Counted from the stretch's first letter, positions 1 through 5,173 are shown. The stretch: 5,173 nt of DNA from an uncultured Eubacteriales bacterium (GCA_900319255.1 ONNU01000314.1:1-5173); one strand, 5' to 3'. Translations and numbers: made by a program. Notes: a model not told the origin generated them from the sequence alone.

Positions 1-28
1 ATAAGGAAAAGGGATTTCAAAAGGGGAG

Positions 29-183
29 ACCGGCGTGCCGCCGGTGTCACACTTGTCTTAGCGTATGTTCTTGAAATGCAGAACATTCCCAATCAACTTA
101 GTATACTCTGATATCAAACAAATAGGTGGCGCAGCCCACCTCTTGTGGTTCTCCTCTTTTGTCCGCAGCGGCAAAGCCGCTGC
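29..183. repeat. cluster of four perfect short hairpins, possible dispersed intergenic element
   Basis: Four perfect inverted repeats lie within 155 bases. ACCGGCG/CGCCGGT (29-35/39-45) has a 3-base loop. ATGTTCT/AGAACAT (65-71/80-86) has an 8-base loop. AGGTGG/CCACCT (124-129/136-141) has a 6-base loop. GCAGCGGC/GCCGCTGC (165-172/176-183) has a 3-base loop. None is directly followed by a T run on the + strand, so they do not look like a series of + strand terminators. On the minus strand the first hairpin is followed by a pyrimidine-rich stretch and could be a weak terminator. Such density suggests a REP-like or miniature repeat, or a structured RNA. This is inferred from pattern only, and the outer boundaries are unknown. 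Confidence 0.45.
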
Positions 184-380
184 CCTGGAAGAAGTCAGCG
201 TAAAATAGAAGCCGGGGCATAAAGAATAAATCCCGAAACTGATTTTCTACTTTAACGCCCTGAGCCATAAATCATTATTGTTTCTGCTTTGGTGGATCAA
301 AAGGTCGGAAAACTCTTCTGAAAACAGCAACTTTATGCTTTTGCGGAATTATAAAATTTTTTTCGTGTTTTTTCAATTTT

Positions 381-405
381 GTTGACCAAAAAAGGTCAAC
401 TTTTT
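381..405 (+). terminator. terminator-like hairpin upstream of the first gene
   Basis: GTTGACC (381-387) pairs perfectly with GGTCAAC (394-400) across an A6 loop, and TTTTT follows at 401-405. This is the layout of an intrinsic terminator on the + strand. It lies about 100 bases before the 507 start. It could therefore end a transcript from the left, or act as an attenuator if the promoter lies in the AT-rich stretch near 350. A 7-bp stem that is not very GC-rich is on the weak side, and the same symmetric sequence could also be a protein-binding operator. Confidence 0.55.
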
Positions 406-411
406 CGCAGA

Positions 412-474
412 ATGGGCTGAGTAGTGAAGGGGTACCTTCAGGGCAAAAGACAGACAGCCCGGCGGTATTTCCTG
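412..474 (+). other. candidate structured RNA leader before the phage-type genes
   Basis: GGGCTG (414-419) pairs with CAGCCC (455-460) and encloses a perfect hairpin, TGAAGG/CCTTCA (425-430/435-440), with a GGTA loop. An unpaired purine-rich stretch follows inside the outer stem (441-454). The nested fold ends about 45 bases before the ATG at 507. An alternative pairing exists between TACC (433-436) and GGTA (464-467), and between GGGC (441-444) and GCCC (457-460). Mutually exclusive folds are typical of cis-regulatory leaders. I do not recognise a known riboswitch class. The evidence is base complementarity alone, with no covariation. Confidence 0.35.
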
Positions 475-506
475 AAAAAATTTTTTATAAAAGAAAGGAT
501 GATTTT

Positions 507-809
507 ATGAGCAAAGTAATAAGGCTCGGAATGATGTTTGAGGAAAATGATGCGCCGGATTTCGGAAGCATCAGCAGGATCGAAAGGGGTGAATTTGTAC
601 TTCTGGCAGAGGATATTGATGAGCTGAACAGTACCCTTACAAAGGATAACTGTGAGCCGCTTCTGTGCGAGAATGAAGCTTTTGATGTTCCCTCGGGTGC
701 GCTTGCCTTTGTGGCGGACTGGAAAACAGAGGGTACAGCAAGGGTCTATATCTATGAGGCTTCAAGCGATACATGGTATGAATTTGTCGAGGGTGAAGGC
801 AATGAATAA
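507..809 (+). CDS. small acidic protein, probably phage tail-region associated
   Basis: This encodes a 100-residue, strongly acidic, soluble protein with no signal peptide or membrane segment. The start is supported by GAAAGGA at 493-499, seven bases before the ATG. The N-terminal half has no motif I recognise. The C-terminal part, about residues 66-95, reads like a short beta-hairpin module (AFVADWKTEG, then VYIYEASSDTWYEF). From memory, that pattern of an aromatic-rich strand ending in a tryptophan plus acidic residues recurs in small proteins in the tail-gene region of Clostridia prophages. The gene overlaps the next one by eight bases, so the two are probably translated together and work together, perhaps as a partner or assembly protein of the larger structural protein. 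Coding is well supported. The function is inferred from context and remains uncertain. Confidence 0.75.
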   Translation: MSKVIRLGMMFEENDAPDFGSISRIERGEFVLLAEDIDELNSTLTKDNCEPLLCENEAFDVPSGALAFVADWKTEGTARVYIYEASSDTWYEFVEGEGNE

Positions 810-2022
810 CAGGACGAAAAGACTTCTGTTTATGATGCTGCGCAAAAGGAAGGAGGAGCAGGGCGGCATTGAGGGCGTTCCTCCGCTGAGCTTCACTGCC
901 GGCGCTGCCGGGGCTGTCACTGATTACCGTATTTACGGAAGCAGCGCTTCATCGCCGGTTATCGGAAAAAACAAATTCAATGATTCTCTGGCGATGGGAT
1001 TCCTTTCCTATCCGGACAGTGTTGTGGATGACCGTGTTACAAGACAGCATCAGGTCGGTTCGACTCAGCTTGATGCCGGAACATATACTGTGTCATGGAA
1101 AACCAACGTCGGATACTGCAATGTTATGGTGTATGTTTATGATAGCAACGGTATAGCTGTCAGCAGACAACCAAACGGATGGAGCAGCTGGTCATACAGT
1201 GAGACCTTTACCCTGAATGAACCAGGCAGTGTGCGTCTTGTATTCCGCAGACAAAACGATGCGGATATGACTCTCACGGATATCCACAGCATCCAGATAG
1301 AAGCAGGCTCCAGCGCAACAGCATATGAGCCGTATTCAGAGACCATCCAGTCCGTCGGAGATAAGACAATAAATATCTGTGACGGAGATATTCAGCAGGG
1401 CTTCTGGAATTACGGCAACGGCAATAGGGAAAGCTCTTCGGAATGGGTAACGACAAAAAAGCTGCTCTGCAAGGAGGGAACAGCCTATTCATTTTCCTGT
1501 CCGTATAGCAGCTACCGTTTCGGCTTTGCCTGGTGGAATACTATAGGGCAGTTTCTCGGCAGCAGCAATACCGGAAACAATACCACTGTCTATGACAGCG
1601 TAGAATTTACAGCCACCGCTCCTGCGGAGGCGACATATCTGGCTGTCAATATCGGCTCAGGCGTAAGCGGTCAGCCCATAACACCGGAGGATGCCGCGCA
1701 GCTGATGATCGTTGAAGGCTCAACGCTGCCGGCGGAGTTTATCCCCTACGGCTATAAGATCCCCGTCACAGTGACAGACGGAACAAACAGCCGTACAGAG
1801 GATATTTATCTTGATAATCCGCTTGCAGGCTCGGGAACGAACGCAGACCGTATTGAATACAGCACCCAGAAGCGCATCAATATGGACGAAACTGAGGAGG
1901 ATATAACAATGCCTGCCCTGACGGTATATGCAGGCGAAAATACATTATCTGTCGGCACACAGCGCCATCCCTCAAGGGTAAGTCTGACCGGAAATATCAG
2001 CCCGGCAGAAACAAACGGGTAA
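802..2022 (+). CDS. phage tail or receptor-binding type protein with two beta-rich carbohydrate-binding-like modules
   Basis: This encodes a 406-aa protein. I chose the ATG at 802 because it overlaps the previous stop in the string ATGAATAA and has GAGGGTG at 789-795 as its binding site; the frame is open back to 652, but that part lies inside the previous gene. Residues 1-20 are basic. Residues about 28-46 (ending DYRIYGSS) resemble a linker found in Clostridia phage proteins. Two tandem modules follow, about 56-180 and 187-318, each closing with a related signature: IEAGSSATAYEPYS, then IVEGSTLPAEFIPYG. They are rich in aromatic residues, Gly, Ser and Thr, as in jelly-roll carbohydrate-binding folds. 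The C-terminal tail (about 319-398) has a strand-rich IPVTVTDGT section and a TVYAGENTLSVGT element, both typical of prophage minor structural proteins. Binding to a host surface glycan is the likely role. No other phage genes are present. Confidence 0.75.
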   Translation: MNNRTKRLLFMMLRKRKEEQGGIEGVPPLSFTAGAAGAVTDYRIYGSSASSPVIGKNKFNDSLAMGFLSYPDSVVDDRVTRQHQVGSTQLDAGTYTVSWKTNVGYCNVMVYVYDSNGIAVSRQPNGWSSWSYSETFTLNEPGSVRLVFRRQNDADMTLTDIHSIQIEAGSSATAYEPYSETIQSVGDKTINICDGDIQQGFWNYGNGNRESSSEWVTTKKLLCKEGTAYSFSCPYSSYRFGFAWWNTIGQFLGSSNTGNNTTVYDSVEFTATAPAEATYLAVNIGSGVSGQPITPEDAAQLMIVEGSTLPAEFIPYGYKIPVTVTDGTNSRTEDIYLDNPLAGSGTNADRIEYSTQKRINMDETEEDITMPALTVYAGENTLSVGTQRHPSRVSLTGNISPAETNG

Positions 2023-2038
2023 ATCCTGATCTCAGCGC

Positions 2039-2059
2039 AGGAAAGCGCCGGGCTTTCTT
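2039..2059 (+). terminator. weak terminator candidate after the tail-type gene
   Basis: GAAAGC (2041-2046) pairs with GCTTTC (2052-2057) across a five-base loop, and the stem can extend through a G-T and an A-T pair to 2039/2059. It begins 16 bases after the 2022 stop. The T run that follows is only TTTCTT, so it would be inefficient alone. It may act together with the longer hairpin at 2098-2129. Confidence 0.4.
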
Positions 2060-2097
2060 ACGCATTCCATGATAAAACAAATCTTTCGAAATATTTC

Positions 2098-2130
2098 AGA
2101 CGGCGGCGGGCATATGCCTGCTGCCGTTTC
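2098..2130 (+). terminator. long GC-rich hairpin separating the two gene pairs
   Basis: A 12-bp stem (2100-2111 with 2116-2127, including two G-T pairs) closes an ATAT loop, and it can extend through G-T and A-T pairs to 2098/2129. The tail TTTC is short, with a second T run (TTCTTTTTT) further on at 2141-2149. This is the strongest stem in the window and lies between the phage-type pair and the next promoter. It most probably ends transcription from the left. The tail also allows a role as an mRNA 3'-end stabiliser. Confidence 0.55.
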
Positions 2131-2184
2131 TGCGTATACGTTCTTTTTTGCGCTCATTCCGGGGCGTAAAATTTCCGCAAAGAA

Positions 2185-2212
2185 TTAATGTGTATGGTAA
2201 GGGTGCTATAAT
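2185..2212 (+). promoter_or_regulatory. extended -10 promoter of the hydrolase-acyltransferase operon
   Basis: A perfect TATAAT lies at 2207-2212, preceded by TG at 2204-2205 with one base between, which is the extended -10 form. The best -35 is a poor TTAATG at 2185-2190, 16 bases upstream. Extended -10 promoters tolerate weak -35 boxes, so this fits a vegetative sigma-A type promoter. Transcription would start near 2219, leaving a 5' leader of about 38 bases before the ATG at 2257. No operator symmetry is obvious nearby. Confidence 0.65.
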
Positions 2213-2245
2213 TAAAATGTCCACAGGGAAAAATACATAACACAC

Positions 2246-2252
2246 GGGTGAT
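2246..2252 (+). promoter_or_regulatory. ribosome binding site that decides the hydrolase start
   Basis: GGGTGAT here matches the GGTGAT end of the consensus Shine-Dalgarno sequence and lies four bases before the ATG at 2257. An in-frame GTG at 2248 sits inside this site and would lose it as its own binding site. The ATG at 2257 is therefore the more likely start, giving a protein three residues shorter than the longest frame. Confidence 0.7.
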
Positions 2253-2256
2253 AAAG

Positions 2257-3324
2257 ATGACAAAAGCAAAGAAATCAAAAAAAGTCCTGCTGATCGTGAT
2301 ATTGAGCATAATCGGAGCGCTGCTGGCGTTTCTGATAGTATGCGGCGTGATACTTTACGGACGAATAGCAACCATGACAAGCGCATCGAAGGCAGGGGAC
2401 GGACTGTACAAGGTGGATTACAGGCAGAATTATGACCTTGATAAGGTATTATCCGCAGAGATCAACAGCACAGATAAGCTTTTGTCATTTATCAGTGATG
2501 AATTTTACTTCGGCTTTGATTTCAGCGGCAATAAATCAGAATATTCCTGCAGCGCATTTCTCACAAAGACACCGGACGGAAAATATGCTGTGGGAAGAAA
2601 CTTTGACCATAAACAGACGGATGCTCTTGTTGTGCATACAGCTCCTGAAATCGGCTATGAATCCATGGCAACGGTCGCTCTTGATATGCTGGGGGCAGGC
2701 TCTACCAACAGCACAGACCCTCTGAGCCTCGGCGGCAGATTATCCATGCTTGCATCGCCATATATCTGTGTTGACGGAGTAAATGAAAAGGGGCTGAGTG
2801 TTTCGATACTCAACCTCAAAAAACAGGAGCTTCATCAGGACAGCGGCAAGCCTGATATCATAATAACAGCAGCAGTGCGCCTTCTGCTTGACCGCGCAGA
2901 AAATGTAGATAAGGCGGTAGAGCTTCTGGGAAAATACGATATGCAGATGCTGGAAAAAACCACACAGCATTTGTTTATAGCAGATAAAAGCGGAAAAGCG
3001 GTAGTCGTGGAATGGACAGATGACAAAATGGAGGTCATTGAAAGCAATATCTGCACGAATTTCGAGCTTGCGCCCGCAAATGGCAGCTATAAAGGTCTGT
3101 GCGACAGATTCGATACCATAACCGACCGACTTGCAGAGCATCCCGAAAACACTACAGACGAAGCTATGGAGATACTTGAATCCGTAAGCATGACAGCCGA
3201 TTCCTACGGCGGAACGATAACACAATGGTCATGTGTTGCCGATCTTGAGGAATTCTCCGTGAAATATGTAGCAGGCAGCTATTATGATGATATTCAGGAA
3301 ATCAGACCCGATGATTTCCGCTGA
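2257..3324 (+). CDS. membrane-anchored linear amide C-N hydrolase, choloylglycine hydrolase superfamily (Ntn type)
   Basis: This encodes a 355-aa enzyme of a family that cleaves linear acyl-amide bonds (bile salts, penicillin V, N-acyl amino acids or lactones). Residues 1-9 are lysine-rich and 10-34 form one hydrophobic helix, so the enzyme domain should face outside. The candidate nucleophile is Cys98 (in SCSAF). Arg114 and Asp117 (in GRNFD) follow at exactly the spacing of Cys2, Arg18 and Asp21 in Clostridium perfringens bile salt hydrolase. Further matches are GVNEKGL at 174-180 with Asn186 (like Asn82), Asn268 in CTNFE (like Asn175), and Arg284 in DRF (like Arg228). The C-terminal TQWSCVADL (322-330) is also typical. 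In this family the Cys must become N-terminal, so removal of residues 1-97 is expected. Only 16 residues separate Asn268 from Arg284 (53 in that enzyme), so the tetramer-assembly loop is missing. The gene is probably co-transcribed with the acyltransferase 43 bases downstream. The substrate is unknown; a bile salt role is possible but not favoured. Confidence 0.88.
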   Translation: MTKAKKSKKVLLIVILSIIGALLAFLIVCGVILYGRIATMTSASKAGDGLYKVDYRQNYDLDKVLSAEINSTDKLLSFISDEFYFGFDFSGNKSEYSCSAFLTKTPDGKYAVGRNFDHKQTDALVVHTAPEIGYESMATVALDMLGAGSTNSTDPLSLGGRLSMLASPYICVDGVNEKGLSVSILNLKKQELHQDSGKPDIIITAAVRLLLDRAENVDKAVELLGKYDMQMLEKTTQHLFIADKSGKAVVVEWTDDKMEVIESNICTNFELAPANGSYKGLCDRFDTITDRLAEHPENTTDEAMEILESVSMTADSYGGTITQWSCVADLEEFSVKYVAGSYYDDIQEIRPDDFR

Positions 3325-3367
3325 CCCTGAAACGGTATGAAATCCCCTTGGAAAGGAGAGCCGCATT

Positions 3368-4666
3368 ATGGAATATCTGTATACGGAAAGAGCGCATCTG
3401 ATGTGCCCGGGCATGAGCTTCGGCATCACTGCGGAGGTAAGCGCTCCCTTTGATGAAAAAAGGATAAAAGACAGCTTTGCCGTTCTTGCGCAGGCTCACC
3501 CCTTTCTGAAAGCCCTTCTGGGGCATGACCGCAGGAGCAATGCATATTATTATGACATAACAGAAATTTCAAAAACAGAGCTTATCATAAAGAAAAAGAT
3601 GCTTGCCGATCTTGAGGATGCGGAAATACTCAGGGAATTTGAACGTCTGACAGGGTATGAGTGGAATCTGTTCAATGAAGGGATGCTGAAAGCGTCGGCA
3701 TGGAAGATAGGGGAGACAGGGGAGAGGACAGGCTTTCTGCTGGTATTCCATCATCTACTGACGGACGGCAGGGGAGCGCTGGGGCTTGCGCAGGAGCTTG
3801 CGGAGTATTATGCAAGGGGGAAAAAGCCTGAATATGCGCCGGAAAGGCTTATCTCAGCGGAAAACACTTTCCCGGATAAAAACCGTATGCCGTTGATAAG
3901 CAGGATGCTTGTAAACAAAGCAAACTCCGACTGGAAAAGGGAGAAGCATGATCCCCCTGATTACAGCCGGTACCGGGATTTTGCCGGAGAATATATAAAG
4001 AGCAATAAGCCGTTCCATGCCCTGAGCAGGCGGAGCAGGGAAGAGGTAGAGGCGATGACTTTCAGCTGCCGCGAAAACGGGATCACGGTAAACGACCTTC
4101 TGATAGCGCAGATGATGACAGAGGAAGGCGCAGACAAGATCATTATAGCGTCAGATCTGCGCAGCAGGCTTCCCGGCTATAACAGCGGCTCTCTGGGCAA
4201 TTATTCCACGGCATTCAGCATAGAGATAAAGAAAAAGCATAAGGATATATACGAGCTTGCAAAAGCCATCCACAAAAAGGTACAGAAGACCCTCAATGAC
4301 CCCGCAGCGCTGTATCTCATACTGAACTGTTATGAAAGCCTTGAACCGCCGCTGCTTGACGCATCGTTCATATCAGTCCGGGGGTGCTATAACAGCAAAG
4401 CGGCAAAATTTATCGGCACGATGTTTTTCGGTTTTGCATCGCCGTCGGGACACAGCATAACAAATCTTGGAAAAACAGAGAGCGTCAGCATGACGAAAGC
4501 ATATTTCATCCCGCCCGCATCGCCAGCCATAAAAAAGACCCTTGGCATACTGACGGTAAACGGAGAAATGACGATCTGCACCAGCGAAAGGCTGCATATT
4601 CAGATGGGTGCTACAGGGGATAAGGAAAGGGGTTTCCATATTGATTCACCAAAGCAGAAATACTAA
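3368..4666 (+). CDS. stand-alone condensation-type acyltransferase (HHxxxDG family)
   Basis: This encodes a 432-aa soluble protein about the size of a single condensation domain, with no adenylation, carrier or thioesterase domain attached. AAAGGAG at 3352-3358, nine bases before the ATG, fixes the start. The diagnostic motif HHLLTDG is at residues 128-134; His129 would be the catalytic base and Asp133 the structural aspartate. Other family-like features are an N-terminal substrate-channel half, ITVNDLLIAQM at 239-249, SDLRSRLPGY with LGNYS at 262-280, and ITNLGKT at 364-370. The DFGWG motif of peptide-synthetase condensation domains is not visible. The protein therefore looks closer to alcohol acetyltransferase, PapA-like or other free-standing acyltransferases that move an acyl group from CoA or a carrier protein to a hydroxyl or amine. 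No signal peptide is seen, so it should be cytoplasmic, while its operon partner faces outward. The donor and acceptor are unknown. Confidence 0.83.
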   Translation: MEYLYTERAHLMCPGMSFGITAEVSAPFDEKRIKDSFAVLAQAHPFLKALLGHDRRSNAYYYDITEISKTELIIKKKMLADLEDAEILREFERLTGYEWNLFNEGMLKASAWKIGETGERTGFLLVFHHLLTDGRGALGLAQELAEYYARGKKPEYAPERLISAENTFPDKNRMPLISRMLVNKANSDWKREKHDPPDYSRYRDFAGEYIKSNKPFHALSRRSREEVEAMTFSCRENGITVNDLLIAQMMTEEGADKIIIASDLRSRLPGYNSGSLGNYSTAFSIEIKKKHKDIYELAKAIHKKVQKTLNDPAALYLILNCYESLEPPLLDASFISVRGCYNSKAAKFIGTMFFGFASPSGHSITNLGKTESVSMTKAYFIPPASPAIKKTLGILTVNGEMTICTSERLHIQMGATGDKERGFHIDSPKQKY

Positions 4667-4687
4667 CGAAGCATGACTCAATTCATT

Positions 4688-4713
4688 AAAGTGGAACAGC
4701 GGATTCCCTTTTT
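4688..4713 (+). terminator. weak terminator candidate after the acyltransferase
   Basis: GGAA (4693-4696) pairs with TTCC (4704-4707) across a 7-base loop. The stem can extend past one T-C mismatch through a G-T pair and three A-T pairs to 4688/4712. A T5 run (4709-4713) forms the 3' arm and tail. It lies 22 bases after the stop, which is the expected place, but the core stem is only four pairs. Confidence 0.3.
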
Positions 4714-4765
4714 CAGCCCTCAGCGGAGATATCAGTTTCACGGCTCAGGTTCAATGCAAGCATAT

Positions 4766-4799
4766 ATTTGTCGGCTTGTCACAAATCTGTGCCATTTGT
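4766..4799. repeat. alternating inverted repeats with two possible hairpins
   Basis: ATTTGT occurs at 4766-4771 and 4794-4799, and its complement ACAAAT lies between them at 4781-4786. The central copy can pair with either flank (loops of 9 and 7 bases) but not with both. This could be a small RNA switch, a double operator, or chance in an AT-rich stretch. Confidence 0.35.
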
Positions 4800-4905
4800 C
4801 AGAGAAAAGCAAATGATGATTCATGTAAAATAATTCCGGGGGTTCAGCAAATGAGCAGGCTCAAGATAATCAGATTCTGTAATATCATTCAGCAATAGCT
4901 ATTTC

Positions 4906-4928
4906 TTTGACAGCACAGCATTGTCAAA
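4906..4928. repeat. perfect 7-bp inverted repeat, operator-like
   Basis: TTTGACA (4906-4912) and TGTCAAA (4922-4928) are perfect inverted copies with a 9-base spacer. Neither side carries a T run, so it is unlikely to be a terminator. Each arm contains TTGACA, the consensus -35 sequence, one on each strand, but no TATAAT-like box sits at the right distance. A regulator binding site for a gene to the right is possible but unproven. Confidence 0.35.
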
Positions 4929-5173
4929 CCCTGCCCCGGCTCTGACACCTGCATCGCGCGCCAATCAGATACCGGCAGACCATTTCATAAAAATCATGTC
5001 TTATTGGCGGCAGCCGCGTATTATCAGCCCCATAACAGCGATGGCACAGCATAAACTCTTCCGCCGTCGGTATCGGATCCACTTACAGCATTTTCTTTTT
5101 CCGGGGGCGTAATAATATGATCTGCGTTCACCTCGATTCATACTGTTCAAGATATTTTACACTCTGGAAAATC

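Larger units (their letters stand above)
1..506. other. non-coding upstream region rich in inverted repeats
   Basis: No reading frame here combines a plausible start, a ribosome binding site and a protein-like composition. The longest candidate is a 56-codon minus-strand frame (98-268) that runs straight through the hairpins and has no Shine-Dalgarno sequence. The region splits into a hairpin cluster (29-183), an unremarkable stretch (about 185-340), an AT-rich stretch (about 340-380), a terminator-like hairpin (381-405) and a structured leader (414-460) just ahead of the first gene. An AT-rich TATAAA at 350-355 could serve as a -10 box, but I see no matching -35. Confidence 0.7.
4667..5173. 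other. non-coding region downstream of the acyltransferase
   Basis: No convincing gene was found on either strand. A + frame at 4921-5112 begins with TTG, has no binding site and is rich in Pro, Arg, His and Ala, as expected of a chance frame. Minus-strand frames are short and broken. The last 45 bases could hold the C-terminal end of a minus-strand gene entering from the right (stop at 5128-5130), but 14 codons are too few to judge. The visible structures are a weak terminator candidate (4688-4713) and two inverted-repeat arrangements (4766-4799 and 4906-4928). Confidence 0.6.

Noticed and set aside
98..268. 56-codon minus-strand frame starting with ATG at 268-266
   Set aside because: It has no Shine-Dalgarno sequence, it runs through two perfect hairpins that dictate its middle residues, and its composition shows no recognisable fold. 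It is probably a chance frame over a structured element.
652..801. N-terminal extension of the tail-type protein back to 652
   Set aside because: This part lies wholly inside the well-supported 100-aa gene in another frame, is unusually rich in Arg and Met, and has no binding site. The ATG at 802 has a good binding site.
802..2022. variable protein of a diversity-generating retroelement
   Set aside because: No reverse transcriptase or near-identical template repeat is present in the window, and the C-terminus does not look like a C-type lectin variable domain.
2740..3225. 161-codon minus-strand frame
   Set aside because: It is antisense to the hydrolase, whose catalytic residues are all matched. 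The antisense protein is Cys-, Tyr- and Phe-rich with no recognisable motif.
4921..5112. 63-codon + frame starting with TTG
   Set aside because: No binding site precedes it, the start lies inside an inverted repeat, and the Pro/Arg/His/Ala-rich composition suggests a chance frame.
5005..5146. short minus-strand frames of about 35 and 45 codons, considered as a frameshifted pseudogene
   Set aside because: Joining them needs an assumed frameshift, no family resemblance was recognised, and the frames end within a short distance.
5128..5173. possible C-terminal end of a minus-strand gene entering from the right
   Set aside because: Only 14 codons before a TGA are visible and no clear terminator follows on that strand. 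It is plausible but not supportable from this window.
1..5173. CRISPR array, tRNA, rRNA or insertion sequence
   Set aside because: No regularly spaced direct repeats, no cloverleaf or CCA end, no rRNA-like sequence and no transposase were seen.

Overview
The window looks like the chromosome of a low-to-moderate GC, Gram-positive gut or rumen Clostridia, most likely Ruminococcus or a close relative. This is an inference from four things: strong AAAGGAG-type and GGTGAT-type ribosome binding sites, the codon usage, a phage-type structural protein of a style common in Clostridia prophages, and a lysine-rich membrane anchor on a secreted hydrolase. I can support four genes, all on the + strand, arranged as two gene pairs with long flanking non-coding stretches.

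Positions 1-506 carry no supportable gene. Positions 29-183 hold four compact perfect hairpins and look like a dispersed intergenic repeat or structured element. Positions 381-405 form a terminator-like hairpin with a T run. Positions 414-460 form a second candidate RNA fold, which sits in the leader of the first gene.

Positions 507-2022 hold a small acidic protein (100 aa) and, overlapping it by 8 bases, a 406-aa phage tail or receptor-binding type protein. The larger protein has two tandem beta-rich modules and a conserved-looking C-terminal tail. No capsid, portal, holin, lysin or integrase is present, so this is an orphan cassette or the edge of a prophage remnant. Two hairpins at 2039-2059 and 2098-2129 separate it from the next unit.

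Positions 2204-4666 hold the most interesting unit: an extended -10 promoter followed by two genes 43 bases apart. The first encodes a membrane-anchored Ntn-type linear amide C-N hydrolase of the choloylglycine hydrolase superfamily. All the catalytic positions can be matched, but the spacing shows that the loop bile salt hydrolases use for tetramer assembly is absent. The second encodes a stand-alone condensation-type acyltransferase with an intact HHxxxDG motif. One enzyme family breaks acyl-amide bonds and the other makes acyl esters or amides, so the pair may remodel an N-acyl small molecule or lipid. The substrate cannot be read from the sequence.

Positions 4667-5173 show no convincing gene, only a weak terminator candidate and two inverted-repeat structures.
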